A program made the translations under genes and the position numbers. The notes beneath the pieces are model-generated. The model was not told where the DNA came from. It saw only the letters and a list, made by a program, of their open reading frames with translations, and made no database searches. Below are positions 35,706 through 47,000 of a DNA stretch of 64,000 bases, piece after piece (within the stretch, counting starts at the first letter, position 1; every line of letters starts with the position of its first letter). The stretch comes from Bombardia bombarda (Eukaryota > Ascomycota > Sordariomycetes > Sordariales > Lasiosphaeriaceae): NCBI GenBank assembly GCA_030512295.1, contig JAULSR010000005.1:2356001-2420000 (forward strand), written 5' to 3'.

Positions 35706-37106
35706 ATGCTGAGAGTTCTACCAACGGACTTTCAAAACTTCGAGTTTCTACGCGTTCTCGGCACCGCGCCGTCGCATGGCTGTGATGTCGGCGAATGTTT
35801 CGAGGCCGCCGCCAAGGTCCGGGCAAACGACGGCGAGAGCTGGTACCGGGCCTGGTCCGAGGCCGCCCGCAAAGCAGAGGCCGTGGGCGAGCAGGCGATA
35901 GGCTCAGGAGATGCGGTCGCGGCCCGCTGGGCCTTTATGCGGGCAAGCAACTACTGGCGTTCCAGCGAGCTGTACGTCAAGGATGGATCTATCCATTCAT
36001 GTTTCCAATCATCATAGAGCTAACAATGATCATTTAGGATGTTGCGCAAGCCAGTCCCTACGCAAGACCCACGCCAGCTCGAGACTATCTCTGCATCGGT
36101 TGACAATTTCAAGCGGGCATGTGCCCTGTCTGACACGCCCGTCGACTGTTTGAAGATACCCTTTGGGGACGAAGGCGCCACTCTTCCCGCTTACCTCTAT
36201 CTCCCCAGAAAATCTCAGCAGATAGACAAGACGGATGGCACCGGAAAACAAAAGATACCCGTCATCGTCCAGGTCCAGGGATTTGACACCACGCAAGAGG
36301 AATTCTACCACTTCACCGTCTCAGGCGCGCTTCCACGCGGCTATGCTGTGCTGACCTTTGACGCCCCCGGTCAGGGAATGGTTGGCCGGCGCGAGAAGCA
36401 CCGGCTGCATCTCCGCAGCGACTTTGAGGTGGTGATGCGCGCCGTGCTCGACGCGCTGTGGGCCCACGTGTCGTCGTCGCCCTCGTGCCGCGACCCGGGC
36501 CTGGACCTGGATAAGGTGGCGGTCCTGGGCAATTCGACGGGCGGGTACTTTGCGCTGCGGAGCGCCGCCTCAGACAATCGTATCCGCGCCTGCATGGCTT
36601 CGGACCCCTTCTACGACCTGGGTGCGGCGGCCCGCGAGCGCATACCCGGCTGGCTATTCCGGCTTCTGAGCCGCGCCACCATTGACCGCATCATGTGGCT
36701 GGTCCTGCGGGTGGTTGCGTCCGGCCAGGAGCAGTGGGAGATGGGTCAGGCCATCTTCGCGCTGGGCGCTGCTTCGCCCTCGGACGCTGTCGATAAAATG
36801 CAGGCTTTTACGCTGGACAGGCCCGACGGGACTTCCATGGTGGCAGATATAACGTGTCCGACGCTTGTTACTGATGCAAGGGACTCGCTGTTTCCCCTCG
36901 AGGCGCAGCGGGTCTATGATAACCTCACCCAGCTGAAGGACGGGGAGACCAAGATCATGTGGAGTCCTGTGGGCGTCGGCCAGGGATCATTGCAGGCCAA
37001 GGTGGCTGCCTTTTCTCATCTCCATGCCACGACATTTGGATGGCTTGATGGTGTGTTTGGGATATCCCGTCCTCGGTTGGAATCGAAAGGCGCAGCAGCC
37101 AAGTGA
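35706..37106 (+). CDS. Alpha/beta hydrolase of the PKS-NRPS cluster type
   Basis: Exons 35706-35971 and 36038-37106 give 444 residues; the intron (GTACGT...TTTAG) splits a Leu codon. The ~150-residue N-terminal helical cap (SWYRAWSEAARKAEAVGEQA, AFMRASNYWRSSEL) followed by an alpha/beta core is typical of FrsA/DUF1100-like hydrolases such as those found beside fungal PKS-NRPS genes (fusarin and cytochalasan clusters). In the core are VQVQGFD, FDAPGQG and the nucleophile elbow GNSTGG (Ser about 255). The Asp in TDARDSLFP and the His in HLHATTFGW complete a triad. In related clusters such enzymes act on the released aldehyde or lactam, but here this is inference. An AATAAA lies about 45 bases after the stop. 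Confidence 0.88.
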
Positions 37107-38065
37107 CGGGTAATGTAAATAGTACTTGGTGTGTACCCAGCATGGGGCAATAAATCTGGCAACAACCCTACTATTACCACCGAAAGTTTGTGTGGGACTG
37201 GAGAGCGTAATGACTGGATTGGGAAGATGGCTCAGAAGAATCCAAGTCAAAGCTAAGGTACCTATCTAGGCGGGCTCCAAGTGGGCGGGCGGAAAACTGG
37301 CCCTAGTGGGGAAGTGCCCAGCTTGTGCAACGTGAGTGCCACTAACATGGCTCGCACCTTCCGCCGTCTGCTGCAACAGCCAAACAAGTACTATCAATAG
37401 ACCCCGCTGTTAGTGAACTTTATTTTCTTCACCTTAAATTACGGGGGGTCCTCTCATAACAGATCTACTGGCAGAGGTACACTGACCTCCACCCGACGTA
37501 CTACACCAAGTGGAGCGAGCTATTGCCAGACTTATTTCTCCATGCCGTACCTGGGTGGTCTTGTGGATTTCATTCCATTCACCCCGGCATAAATGCTGCC
37601 GTTCTATCATTTGTCTGAAAAACGTACCATACACAGTGTCAGCTTCGAAATCGCCGATAGCTGGGTCCCGCATCCGACAAACCGGAAAACTCCCAGCGAA
37701 GACTTGTCAGTTATGTGAATATCATGAATATCATATGTGACTGGAACATATCGGCTTGACAAACATGGAATAGGAGGCGACGAATCATGCACAAGCATTC
37801 TTTACGGATATGCACCGCCCGCCCCCGCCCCCCCTGGCAAGAAGAATACAACACAGTATCAAAAAACCGGGTCACCTTTATTTATTTCTGCTGTGCAACC
37901 TGCACCTTATAAACAGTAGGACCGAACAAAGGTGCATGTACACAGTCATACACAGGGTAGCCTGCCGCCTGACCCCCCCCCCCCCCCTACATGTACTTGC
38001 AGCTTCTGGCATGGTTGAAGTCAATCGTGAAATTGCCCCGTGAAGCTAACAACAGCCTGACTGCC
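37107..38065. repeat. Convergent intergenic region with C15 run
   Basis: These 960 bases between two stops include an AATAAA (37149-37154) for the hydrolase and a 15-base C run at 37973-37987. No gene is supported. Confidence 0.45.
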
Positions 38066-38566
38066 TTAGTACGACTTAGTCTCGGTAATGTTGACAATCT
38101 TGCCCTCCTCGATGAAGGTCGTCTGGGTGCCCACTTGCACCTCGACCTTGGTCTGGTTGATCCAACCTTTCTCAAACACTATAACCTTGTCGTTCCAGTC
38201 GGGGTCGTTGAGCATGTTGCGGACCTTCTGCGGATCGTCGACCCAGTACATGATGGTGGCGTCGTAGGGAGCCATGTTCCAGCCTGCCGCGCATCCGCCC
38301 TTGAAAGTATCCAGGTCGGCCTGAAACATCTCCTTCAAGGCCGTGGGCGTGAAGTACTACAGTAGTGATGAGCATGTTGGAGGGGAGGTGGGATAAAGGA
38401 CAACACTTACAACTTCGAGGCGGTCAATTCCGTGCTTATGAGCGACGGGGACAAAGCGCGGAATCTGCTCTTCGAGATACCACTTTTTCCATTCTGCCTC
38501 ATCGCGCGACTGGTCGCGGAAGTGTAGGACAGAGACCTTGAGAAACTTGGTCTGCTCCTGAGCCAT
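38066..38566 (-). CDS. EthD-like dimeric alpha+beta barrel protein
   Basis: Exons 38566-38411 and 38356-38066 on the reverse strand give 148 residues. The intron is 54 bases with a GTAAGT donor in phase 0. The N-terminal FLKVSVLHFRDQSRDEAEWKKW followed by IPRFVPVAHKHGIDRLEV, and later APYDATIMYWVDDPQK and NDPDWNDKVIVFEKGW, fit the EthD/DABB fold of about 100 residues. The C-terminal ~30 residues (VGTQTTFIEEGKIVNI) extend beyond the core. Small barrel enzymes of this kind act as cyclases, decarboxylases or dehydratases in polyketide pathways. It lies between the hydrolase and the trans-ER gene, so a tailoring step in this pathway is a fair guess. No signal peptide or TM segment is seen. Confidence 0.75.
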
Positions 38567-39454
38567 GTTGTATATCGAAAGGTTTTGTTTGCTTTGTGGG
38601 AATGATGTCGTGATGCTGTGATGTGTTGTGGATAGAGCTTGGGTTTAGTTGCAGTGTAAAAGGAAGAACATGAATGAATCAGGTCAAGATTCAAGATACT
38701 TATCCTTCAATGTTATGGCTCATGATTGCTGGCTTGTAGAATACCAGCGCAAGAGCTAGAACGCACGGGTACCTTAAGTCCGTACGGTGCCTGGCCATGT
38801 CATGTGCGTTGGTTTCCGTCACATTACAGTCAGTTGGCCTTTGTTCCCTTCCTTCACTGGCAAACATCGGGATGGCATACCGGATACCGGACGTGATGGG
38901 CTCTGGCGCCTGGCCTGCCTGTTTCATCCACTTGGTGACGCGGCAGAAATAGAAATGAATTTAGATTATTTACCGACCGGGTTGTATTTAGTCGGTGTAT
39001 TTGTTGAAGCTTCGATTTCAAAGCCTTGGAACGCGGTTTGTGTGCCACAACATGCCTACCGTGGTGAGCGTGGTAAATTTGCTTCCCAGAGAGTCCTAGG
39101 TACCCTAAAACCTGCCGCACATCGAATGTACCACCCGATGCCCAGACCGCAAATAGGTAACAGTGGAATTGAGTTTTTGACTCCATGAGGTGTACGATAG
39201 GTACCTAGGTACGTTCCTTATTAAAGACTCCACTGCGGTACAGGCTTTCATTAGGTAGGCGCTTAAGTTACCTAGCGGGTAGGAAATTTGACTGTAAATC
39301 GACCTAGCTGCAATTGTACACGGCACACTGGCGTGGAATGTAGAACTACAATGTACTGTTTTGTGGGGATTAGCGTCAGGCGGGCGCACTGCCTTTCTCG
39401 TCCGCTTCTTTGCCCCATTCATACACCAACGCACCAACACACATTAAACAATGA
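38567..39454. promoter_or_regulatory. Intergenic region EthD-like / trans-ER
   Basis: This region holds the promoter of the EthD-like gene and the 3' flank of the enoyl reductase. It contains GATAGGTACCTAGGTACG at about 39197-39213. No gene is supported. Confidence 0.4.
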
Positions 39455-40609
39455 TCAAACGAGCGGATACACCAGCTTCCCCTCCCCCCCGCGGCGGCCG
39501 CGTCGCAAATCCTCTATGCCCGCTTCTACAGCAGCCAAGCCGCCCAGGCGCACCTGAAAGACGGGCCCTCGTAGAGCGCCCCTTGCAATCAGGCTCTCAG
39601 CCATACCAAAGGCGCGTGCGGCGAGCGCGCGCAGGGCCGGCATGGCAGGTCGGCCATAGACCCCGGCAAGTCGGACGGGCGTGCCAAACATGGACATCAT
39701 TAGAACCCAGTCGGCCGTGACATCGCGTCGCGTGTACTTGACGTGCGTCGAGACGGGTTCCAGTGCGACGTAGCGGCCCCCCAAGCCTCCCCGCGAGGAG
39801 CTGCTGATAGCGGCGTAGCACATGCTCATGGTCTCGGCGCTGGTGACGCAGTCGAGCACCCGCCGCAGCTTGTCTCCCGTAAACCTCCTGATGTCGTCGC
39901 CACAGGTCGGGGAGTGGTAGTCGAAGGCGGCGACGGCACCCAGCGATAGCACCAGTGCCTTGCTCGCTGGCGAACATGTGGCTACTGGCCGGAACCCCGC
40001 AAGTCGGAGCAGCTGGATTGCTACCATACCTGTGGCTGTGGCACCCCCCGAGACCAAGATGTACTCTGGGTCTGAGTCCGAGTCTGAGTCCGAGTCCGAG
40101 TCGCCGTCAACATCAACTTGCTGCTTCTTCGCGTCCATGCCACTGTTCGAGGTCTTGTTGTCGTCGTCGTATGGGAGAGGCACATTCAAGTAGGTGCCAA
40201 TTGCCAAGATCGCCGTTGCCACGACAACGCCAAGCGTGGCCCCCTGTTCAAACGTCCACTCAGGGGTGAGCTTGAGCGTGCAATCTTGAGCGGCCAGGAC
40301 AGTGTCGGCAAAGGCGCCCATAGCTTTGTCGTCCGAGTTATAGCCGTAAGTGAGGCCTGCGACGCGGTCGCCAGGCTTAAATCTCGTCACCCCTGGCCCG
40401 ACCTGGACCACTTCGCCAGCGAAATCGAAGCCGCCAATGGATCCCGGCGACAGGGTGTAGTCGCCCGACTTCGCATCTGCCGGGTTCAGGCCGACGGCTA
40501 CCGTTCTGCATAGCATCATGCCCGGTCCTGGAGCTGGGACTTGTACATGGCTGACTAGCTCGAGTTTGCCGCCTAGAGAGCTAACGAGTGCTTGACGTGT
40601 TTGTATCAT
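39455..40609 (-). CDS. Stand-alone trans-acting enoyl reductase
   Basis: This single exon encodes 384 residues and has the medium-chain dehydrogenase fold. Such enzymes (LovC, ApdC and TenC types) work in trans for highly reducing PKS and PKS-NRPS proteins whose own ER is dead. Seen are the N-terminal GroES-like part (GLNPADAKSGDYTLSPGSIGGFDFAGEV), the cofactor motif VSGGATATGMVAIQLLRLAGF and the C-terminal fragment GRYVALEPVSTHV. No Zn ligands are expected or seen. An acidic repeat insert (DSDSDSDSDSDP, about residues 170-185) sits just before the Rossmann motif and derives from a GAGTCC-like repeat at 40077-40106. It is divergent from the PKS-NRPS gene across 476 bases, so both could be driven by one promoter region. 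Its presence fits the degenerate ER of the large enzyme. Confidence 0.9.
   Translation of the reverse strand: MIQTRQALVSSLGGKLELVSHVQVPAPGPGMMLCRTVAVGLNPADAKSGDYTLSPGSIGGFDFAGEVVQVGPGVTRFKPGDRVAGLTYGYNSDDKAMGAFADTVLAAQDCTLKLTPEWTFEQGATLGVVVATAILAIGTYLNVPLPYDDDNKTSNSGMDAKKQQVDVDGDSDSDSDSDSDPEYILVSGGATATGMVAIQLLRLAGFRPVATCSPASKALVLSLGAVAAFDYHSPTCGDDIRRFTGDKLRRVLDCVTSAETMSMCYAAISSSSRGGLGGRYVALEPVSTHVKYTRRDVTADWVLMMSMFGTPVRLAGVYGRPAMPALRALAARAFGMAESLIARGALRGPVFQVRLGGLAAVEAGIEDLRRGRRGGEGKLVYPLV
40077..40106. repeat. Hexanucleotide repeat coding for (DS)n in the trans-ER
   Basis: Five near-perfect copies of a GAGTCC/GAGTCT-type unit keep the reading frame and encode Asp-Ser repeats on the reverse strand. 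Confidence 0.75.
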
Positions 40610-41085
40610 GCTGCTCTTATTGTTGGCGATGAACGGATAGTTCCTGCTGCTTCCTGTATTCCCCCTCTACAAAAATACTCGGATCTGTATATGGGACTCA
40701 GTCTTTTCTTTCAGACCCCAGCTGCTTCCAAGAAAGGAGGACAAGTGCCAAGAACATAGTTCGGTGAATTTTTGTAAACAGTCGGCACATTTTCTAGGGG
40801 CATGTATGTACCCATGTAGGTACATCCTTGGCAAGGTACCTACCTACCTTGTCTTCCATGATACTAGGTAGTACTGGCTGGAATCCGGATACCCATATCT
40901 GGTCAACAATGTCAGACGCCCAAATCAAAACTTCCTAGCTGATCAGCACTGTCAAAATGCAGGAACGGACCTATCGCTCGAAAAGTGAATCTTGAACTGT
41001 CTCGCATTATTTTCATCATACTCATCTGCATAACAGAAGCATTGTCTTACGAGCCTCTTTCCAGTCAAACAACACAGCAAGTTCG
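40610..41085. promoter_or_regulatory. Divergent promoter between trans-ER and PKS-NRPS
   Basis: These 476 bases separate the two core biosynthetic genes. Present are TGTAGGTACATCC and AAGGTACCTACCTACCTT (about 40815-40853). The sequence next to the ER gene includes a TATTTTTGTAG-type TATA candidate on the reverse strand (about 40666-40676). I see no clear pair of AflR-like TCG-N5-CGA sites. Confidence 0.45.
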
Positions 41086-44000
41086 ATGAGTGTCGAGAAT
41101 ATGGACACAGGCAGTTGGAAATCGGAACCCATTGCCGTCGTGGGCAGTGGTTGCAGACTTCCAGGCGGTGTGAGATCACCCTCGCAACTCTGGGAACTCC
41201 TCAAGAGGCCCAAGGACCTCCTCAGAGATATCTCTCCTGTTACAAGGTTCAACACGTGTGGCTTTTACAATGAGAATGGAGACCATCACGGAGTGAGTGA
41301 AGCTAGTGGTACCCAGGTGGTGTCATAAGGGGTTACTAACGGCTGGATAAAACTTGCTAGACAAGTAACGTGGCGCAAAGTTATCTTTGTGATGAGGATT
41401 TGCGCGCCTTCGACCACGAGTTCTTCGGCATCCACGCGGGCGATGCTGAGGCCATGGACCCACAGCAGCGGATTCTGCTCGAAGTCGTATACGAGGCCAT
41501 CGAGGCAGCAGGCTATTCAATGGAGGGGCTGAAGGGCTCCCAGACGGGCGTGTTTGTTGGGCAGATGACAGACGACTACCGCGATGTCCTGTACCGCGAC
41601 GTGGACAACGTGCCCCGCTACGCTGCAACGGGTATCTCGCGCGCTATCACGGCCAACCGCGTCTCGTACGTCTTTGACTGGCACGGCCCATCGGTGAACA
41701 TGGATACAGCGTGCTCGTCGAGTCTGGTCGCCTTGCACCAGGCCGTACAAGCGCTGCGGAACGGCGAGTCGACGCTCGCCGTGGCTGCGGGCGTGAATCT
41801 TATTCTCGGGCCTGAGATGTTTATCATGGAATCCAAGCTACATATGCTGTCACCCACGGGGCGTTGTCGCATGTGGGATGCCAGCGCTGACGGCTATGCG
41901 CGTGGCGAGGGGACAGCGGCGGTGGTGCTCAAGACGCTGCGGCAGGCTCTGGCCGATGGCGACCACATCGAGTGCGTGGTCCGGGAGACGGGGGTGAACC
42001 AGGACGGACGGACGCCCGGGGGCTGACGGTGCCCAGCGCCGTCTCGCAGGCGGCGCTCATCAAGTCCACGTACGCCAGGTGTGACTTGGATCCGAGCAAG
42101 ACCAGCGACAGATGCCAGTACTTTGAGGCTCATGGCACAGGAACGGCTGCTGGCGACCCCAAGGAGGCGCAGGCTATACGGGACGTGTTTTATCAGGATG
42201 GAGAAGAGGATGGGATCTTGCATGTCGGCTCCGTCAAGACTGTCCTGGGACACTCAGAGGGGGCGGCAGGACTGGTCGCGCTCCTGAAGGCCTCGCTTGC
42301 AGTGCAGCACGCCGTGATACCACCCAACATGCACTTTGAGAGGATCAGTCCTGCGGTCAAGCCGTTCTACTATCCTCACTTGCGCGTCCCGACAGAGCCG
42401 CAACCGTGGCCTGAGATTGATTCTGGTACTGCAAGACGGGCGAGCGTTAATGGTTTTGGTTTCGGCGGCACTAACGCCCATGCTATTATTGAGAGCTGGG
42501 ACCAGGACGGCGACTGGCGGAAAGAAAACAAAACCGACACCGGTTCAACTTCTTGTGGACCCTTTATTATCTCTGCCAACTCCCCACCAGCCCTCACACG
42601 ACAAGTAACTGCGCTTTCCGGAGCACTCAAGCGACCAGACGGCTCCTTCCTCGACATGCAAGACCTGGCATGGACACTGCAGTCACGCCGGACCGAGCTT
42701 CCATACAGGGCTGGTTTCTCAGCTGCCACCAAAGAAGGGCTGGTGGAAAAACTTGACTTGTATCTCAGTCAAATCGATAATACTACGCCTGGTCCTGGAA
42801 AAGCCACTCCCATCTCCACAGAGTTCCCATTGCGCATTCTTGCCGTCTTCACCGGCCAAGGTGCGCAGTGGCCAAGAATGGGCGCATCTCTGTTCGAGCA
42901 CTCGCCCTTGGTTCGCCGATCCATCCAGCAGCTGGACGAGTCACTTTCGTGCCTGCCTTCGGATGATGCTCCGACATGGCTGCTCGCTGACGCTCTGCTC
43001 GCACCCTCCGCGGTGTCTAGGGTGCGTGAGGCCGCGATTGCCCAACCGCTGACTACGGCCCTCCAGATTGCCCTGGTCGACTTGCTTAGGGCTGCTGGCG
43101 TACATGTCGCCATAGGCGCTGTCGTCGGCCATTCGTCGGGTGAGATAGCAGCGGCATACGCCGCGGGATATTTGTCGGCCTCGGATGCGATCAGAATTTC
43201 ATACTATCGTGGCATGCATGCCTCTCGCGCGGCGCGAGGGGGCAGCATGATGGCAGTGGGAATGTCGATGGATGAAGCTAAGAGCTTCTGTCAAGGAGGC
43301 AGCAGCAGCTGTGAGTTTGCTGGCAGAATCACGGTGGCGGCGAGCAACTCGCCCTCCAGTGTCACCCTGTCGGGCGATACAGAAGCCATCCACGAAGCCA
43401 AGGCGGTGCTTGACCAGCGCGGGACTTTTGCGCGCGTCCTCCAAGTCGACACGGCTTACCACTCGCACCTCATGCAGCCGTGCGTAGAGGCCTACGTCGA
43501 GTCTCTCGGCCAGAGCGCCATCCAAATCCAAAGAACAGCTGCAGATCATGATAGTAGTGTTGGAGGCGGTAGTAGTCATACTTGTACATGGTACTCGAGC
43601 GTTCACGGCACCGATGGGCGGAGTATAGGTCACAATCCAGATGCGCTCCGCGGGAGGTACTGGGCTGATAATATGGTCAGACCTGTGCTCTTCTACGAGG
43701 CCGTCGAGCGAGCTGTAAGGGAAGATGACCGCTGTTTTGACTTTGTTCTCGAAATCGGTCCACATTCTGCCCTGCGAGGTCCCGTCACAGATGCGTTCAA
43801 AAAGTTGACGGGGATGAATATTCCCTACGCTTCGATGCTCAAAAGGAGCGAGGACGACAGGGTCGCAGTTTCAGATGCATTCGCATGTCTGTGGACAAAG
43901 TTCCAGGGGGTGCCGTCCATTGTGGATTGGGTAGCCTTAAGGAAAGCAGTGTATGGACACCAATCCGACGATGGTTGGCAACAGCCACGACTGATTAAGG

Positions 44001-47000
44001 ACCTTCCTCCCTATATCTGGGATCATGAGAAACCTCTCCTGTTTGAGTCTCAAAAGTCCAAGGCGTGGCGTACATCCAGCCGTCTCATGTAAGCTTGGTT
44101 CCAATACATCTGAAATGATCTCTCGCCTCAATTTTGCAATAGCACTGCTAATCAAACGAATCTGTTCCATTTTCGGTACGAGCAGACACCCTCTCCTAGG
44201 AAGAGCGATACAACATGGTAATGGACGAGACACGGTGACTATGACATGGCGAAATATCCTCAAGTTGAGCGAGCTCGAGTGGCTGCGTGGCCACCAATTT
44301 CAACACCAAATCGTGTTTCCAGCCGCCGGCTACGTGTCGATGGCAACCGACGCAGCATATGCTCTGGCTGAAATCATAAGGACGCCTGGCCTGGAAAATA
44401 ATCCACCAGCGGCGCGTTTAATTGAGCTCACCAACATGCATTTCTATCGTGCCATCACCCTTGAAGAAACTTCCCCTGTGGAAATTAGCTTCATTGTGCG
44501 ATCACTACGCAGGACAGATGAAGACGGTGACGATACAGTTATCATAGTTGACTACGAATGCTACAGCGGTGATGCAATTGCACGACCAGAGAGGGTTGAA
44601 AGTACGAAGGAAGCAAACCCTAATGTCGTCTCAAGAGCAGAAACAGCACTCAACTTCAGTGGACGAGCAACCATTACGCTGGGGTCAGACTCTCCCAAAG
44701 GTATAGCTTCACATGATCTCCCTGAACGTACAGCACCAGATCTACCACTGAGCGAAGTTGATACAACCCGCTTCTACTCTTGGGCATCGTCCATTGGCTT
44801 GCAGTATTCGGGGGATTTCCTCGTCGAGTCCATCCGGCGACGGCGCAACATGGCTACTGTCGTGTTAAAACAAACCCCCGACGGCGATGTCCATGACCAG
44901 CTGCGTGTTCACCCAGCCACATTTGATACGGCCATCCATGGGATTTTCGCGGCTCACAGCTTTCCTGGTGACGGCAGAATGAGTAGACCTCATCTTCCCT
45001 CGGCTATCGACCGCGTCAGGGTGGTCGTGACACCAACGGGCCGATGCCCATGCCAGAATGAACTACATACTTACGATCAAGGAAGCAACAACAAACAACT
45101 TGTGGCAGATTGCCACATCCAGCAACAGAGGGATCCGTCGACAACGGGGATGGCCATCAGCGGCGATGTAGACGTGTTCTGTGCAGCCTGTGAGCACCCT
45201 TTACTGCAAGTCGAAGGCTTTACTGTATCTCGCCTTAGCAGACCATCGGCCCGCGATGACCGCGCCTTGTTTTCGCGTACCATCTGGAATAGAGATCTCC
45301 AGTCATGTGGTATTGAAGTAGCAGGAGAGATAGAGATTGCGCCAAATTACCGAGAAGATCGTGTCAGGCTGAGCGAAGCCTGCGATAGGACGGCCTATTT
45401 CTACCTCCGACAGCTCTGCAACCGCATGCCTTCTCCCATCCAAGAAGCTTCGTCCGCTGGGCTTGACTGGAATATCCGATGCCTCATGGACTGGGCATTT
45501 CACATCGTGGAGATGGTTGAGTCTGGGCGTCATCCTCGCGTTCGAGCTGAGTGGGCAGCCACAAATACACCTGAACTCATCGAGGCTTGGAGAGATGAGT
45601 ACGCTCGCGATTACGTCGAAATGAAGCTCATCCACACAGTTGGCCAACGCCTCCCATCGTTATTGGGAATTCCAGCGTCCGAAGAATCCGAGTTTTCCTC
45701 CCGACCCAAAGGGTCCATGTCGGACACGCTGATGGAGGACGACATGCTACCTAGGCTATACCACCACGCAGAGGGCTTTCACCAGGCAAACAACTTAGTG
45801 GGCTTGGCCGTGGGCCATCTCGCCCATCGCTATCCCAACCTGCGCATCCTCGAGATTGGAGGTGGCACGGGGTCTGCGACGGTACCCGTACTAGCACATC
45901 TAGGAGACTATTTTGCCTCATATACCTTTACTGACATCTCGGCCGCCTTCTTCCACGACGCTAAGGCCAAGTTCGCCGGCAGCCCTGGCGCCGACAGAAT
46001 GCGGTTCGCCGTGCTTGACATTGAGCAGGACCCTTGCGACTCCGGAGAATTCGAGGAGCATACTTACGACCTCATCATTGCGTCCAACGTGCTACACGCG
46101 ACGCGCTCTCTCGCCGAAACTGTAGCAAACTGCAGGCGTCTGCTCGTGCCTGGTGGTTTTTTGATCTTGGATGAGGCCACTAGTGACACGCTTTGGGGTC
46201 CCTTCATTGTATCCGCTCTTCCCGGTTGGTGGCTTGGTCGCGAGGGTGACGGCAGAGTGTACAGCCCGCTTGTGTCTGAGCAGGAATGGGATCGCCTTCT
46301 CCGTGAGAACGGCTTTTCAGGCGTGGATCATGTCACACGGGACACGCAAGATGACTCAACTTATATGTTTTCAGTCATTGTCAGCCAAGCTGTCGACTCG
46401 CGTGTTGATTTATTGCGGACGCCGCTCCTCCTCTCTGCCCCTGATCGGACTGACACCCCTGAGTATTATCACTTTAGTAATCTCGTTATCGTGGGTGGGA
46501 AGACTGGAGGTCAAGCTGCGCACACAGCATCAGAAATGAGACTATTCCTTGAAGAGGTTTTCCCCCGGCCCGGCTCAATAACTGTGCTTGACGGCTTGGA
46601 GGCTCTAACGGCTGAGCTGGAAGATGAAAAGAACGGGACAGCAGCGGACTCAAGCAGGCGCAACTCCCTTATCTTGCCTGGAACCGCCGTAATGTGCCTG
46701 TCTGCTCTGGATGATGATGACGACGAGGCAGCTGCCGGAATATGGCACACTTCAGAAGCAAAACTACACGCTATGCAAGCCATATTCCGTGACGCATCCT
46801 ACGTATTATGGGTGACGCAGGGGGACCGAACTAGCAATCCACGAGCCAGCATGATGGTGGGCTTGGGTCGTACCGTCATGTGCGAGTCGCCGCATCTGCG
46901 TCTGCTTTTCGTTAATATCGAGAATGATGATGACAAAACCTCACAACAACAACAACAACAACAACATCATAGTAGTCCGCATGTCTTGTTGACTGAGATG

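Noticed and set aside
41900..42060. An intron as explanation for the PKS frame break
   Set aside because: The possible GT...AG pairs would remove the invariant NQDGRT loop of the ketosynthase.
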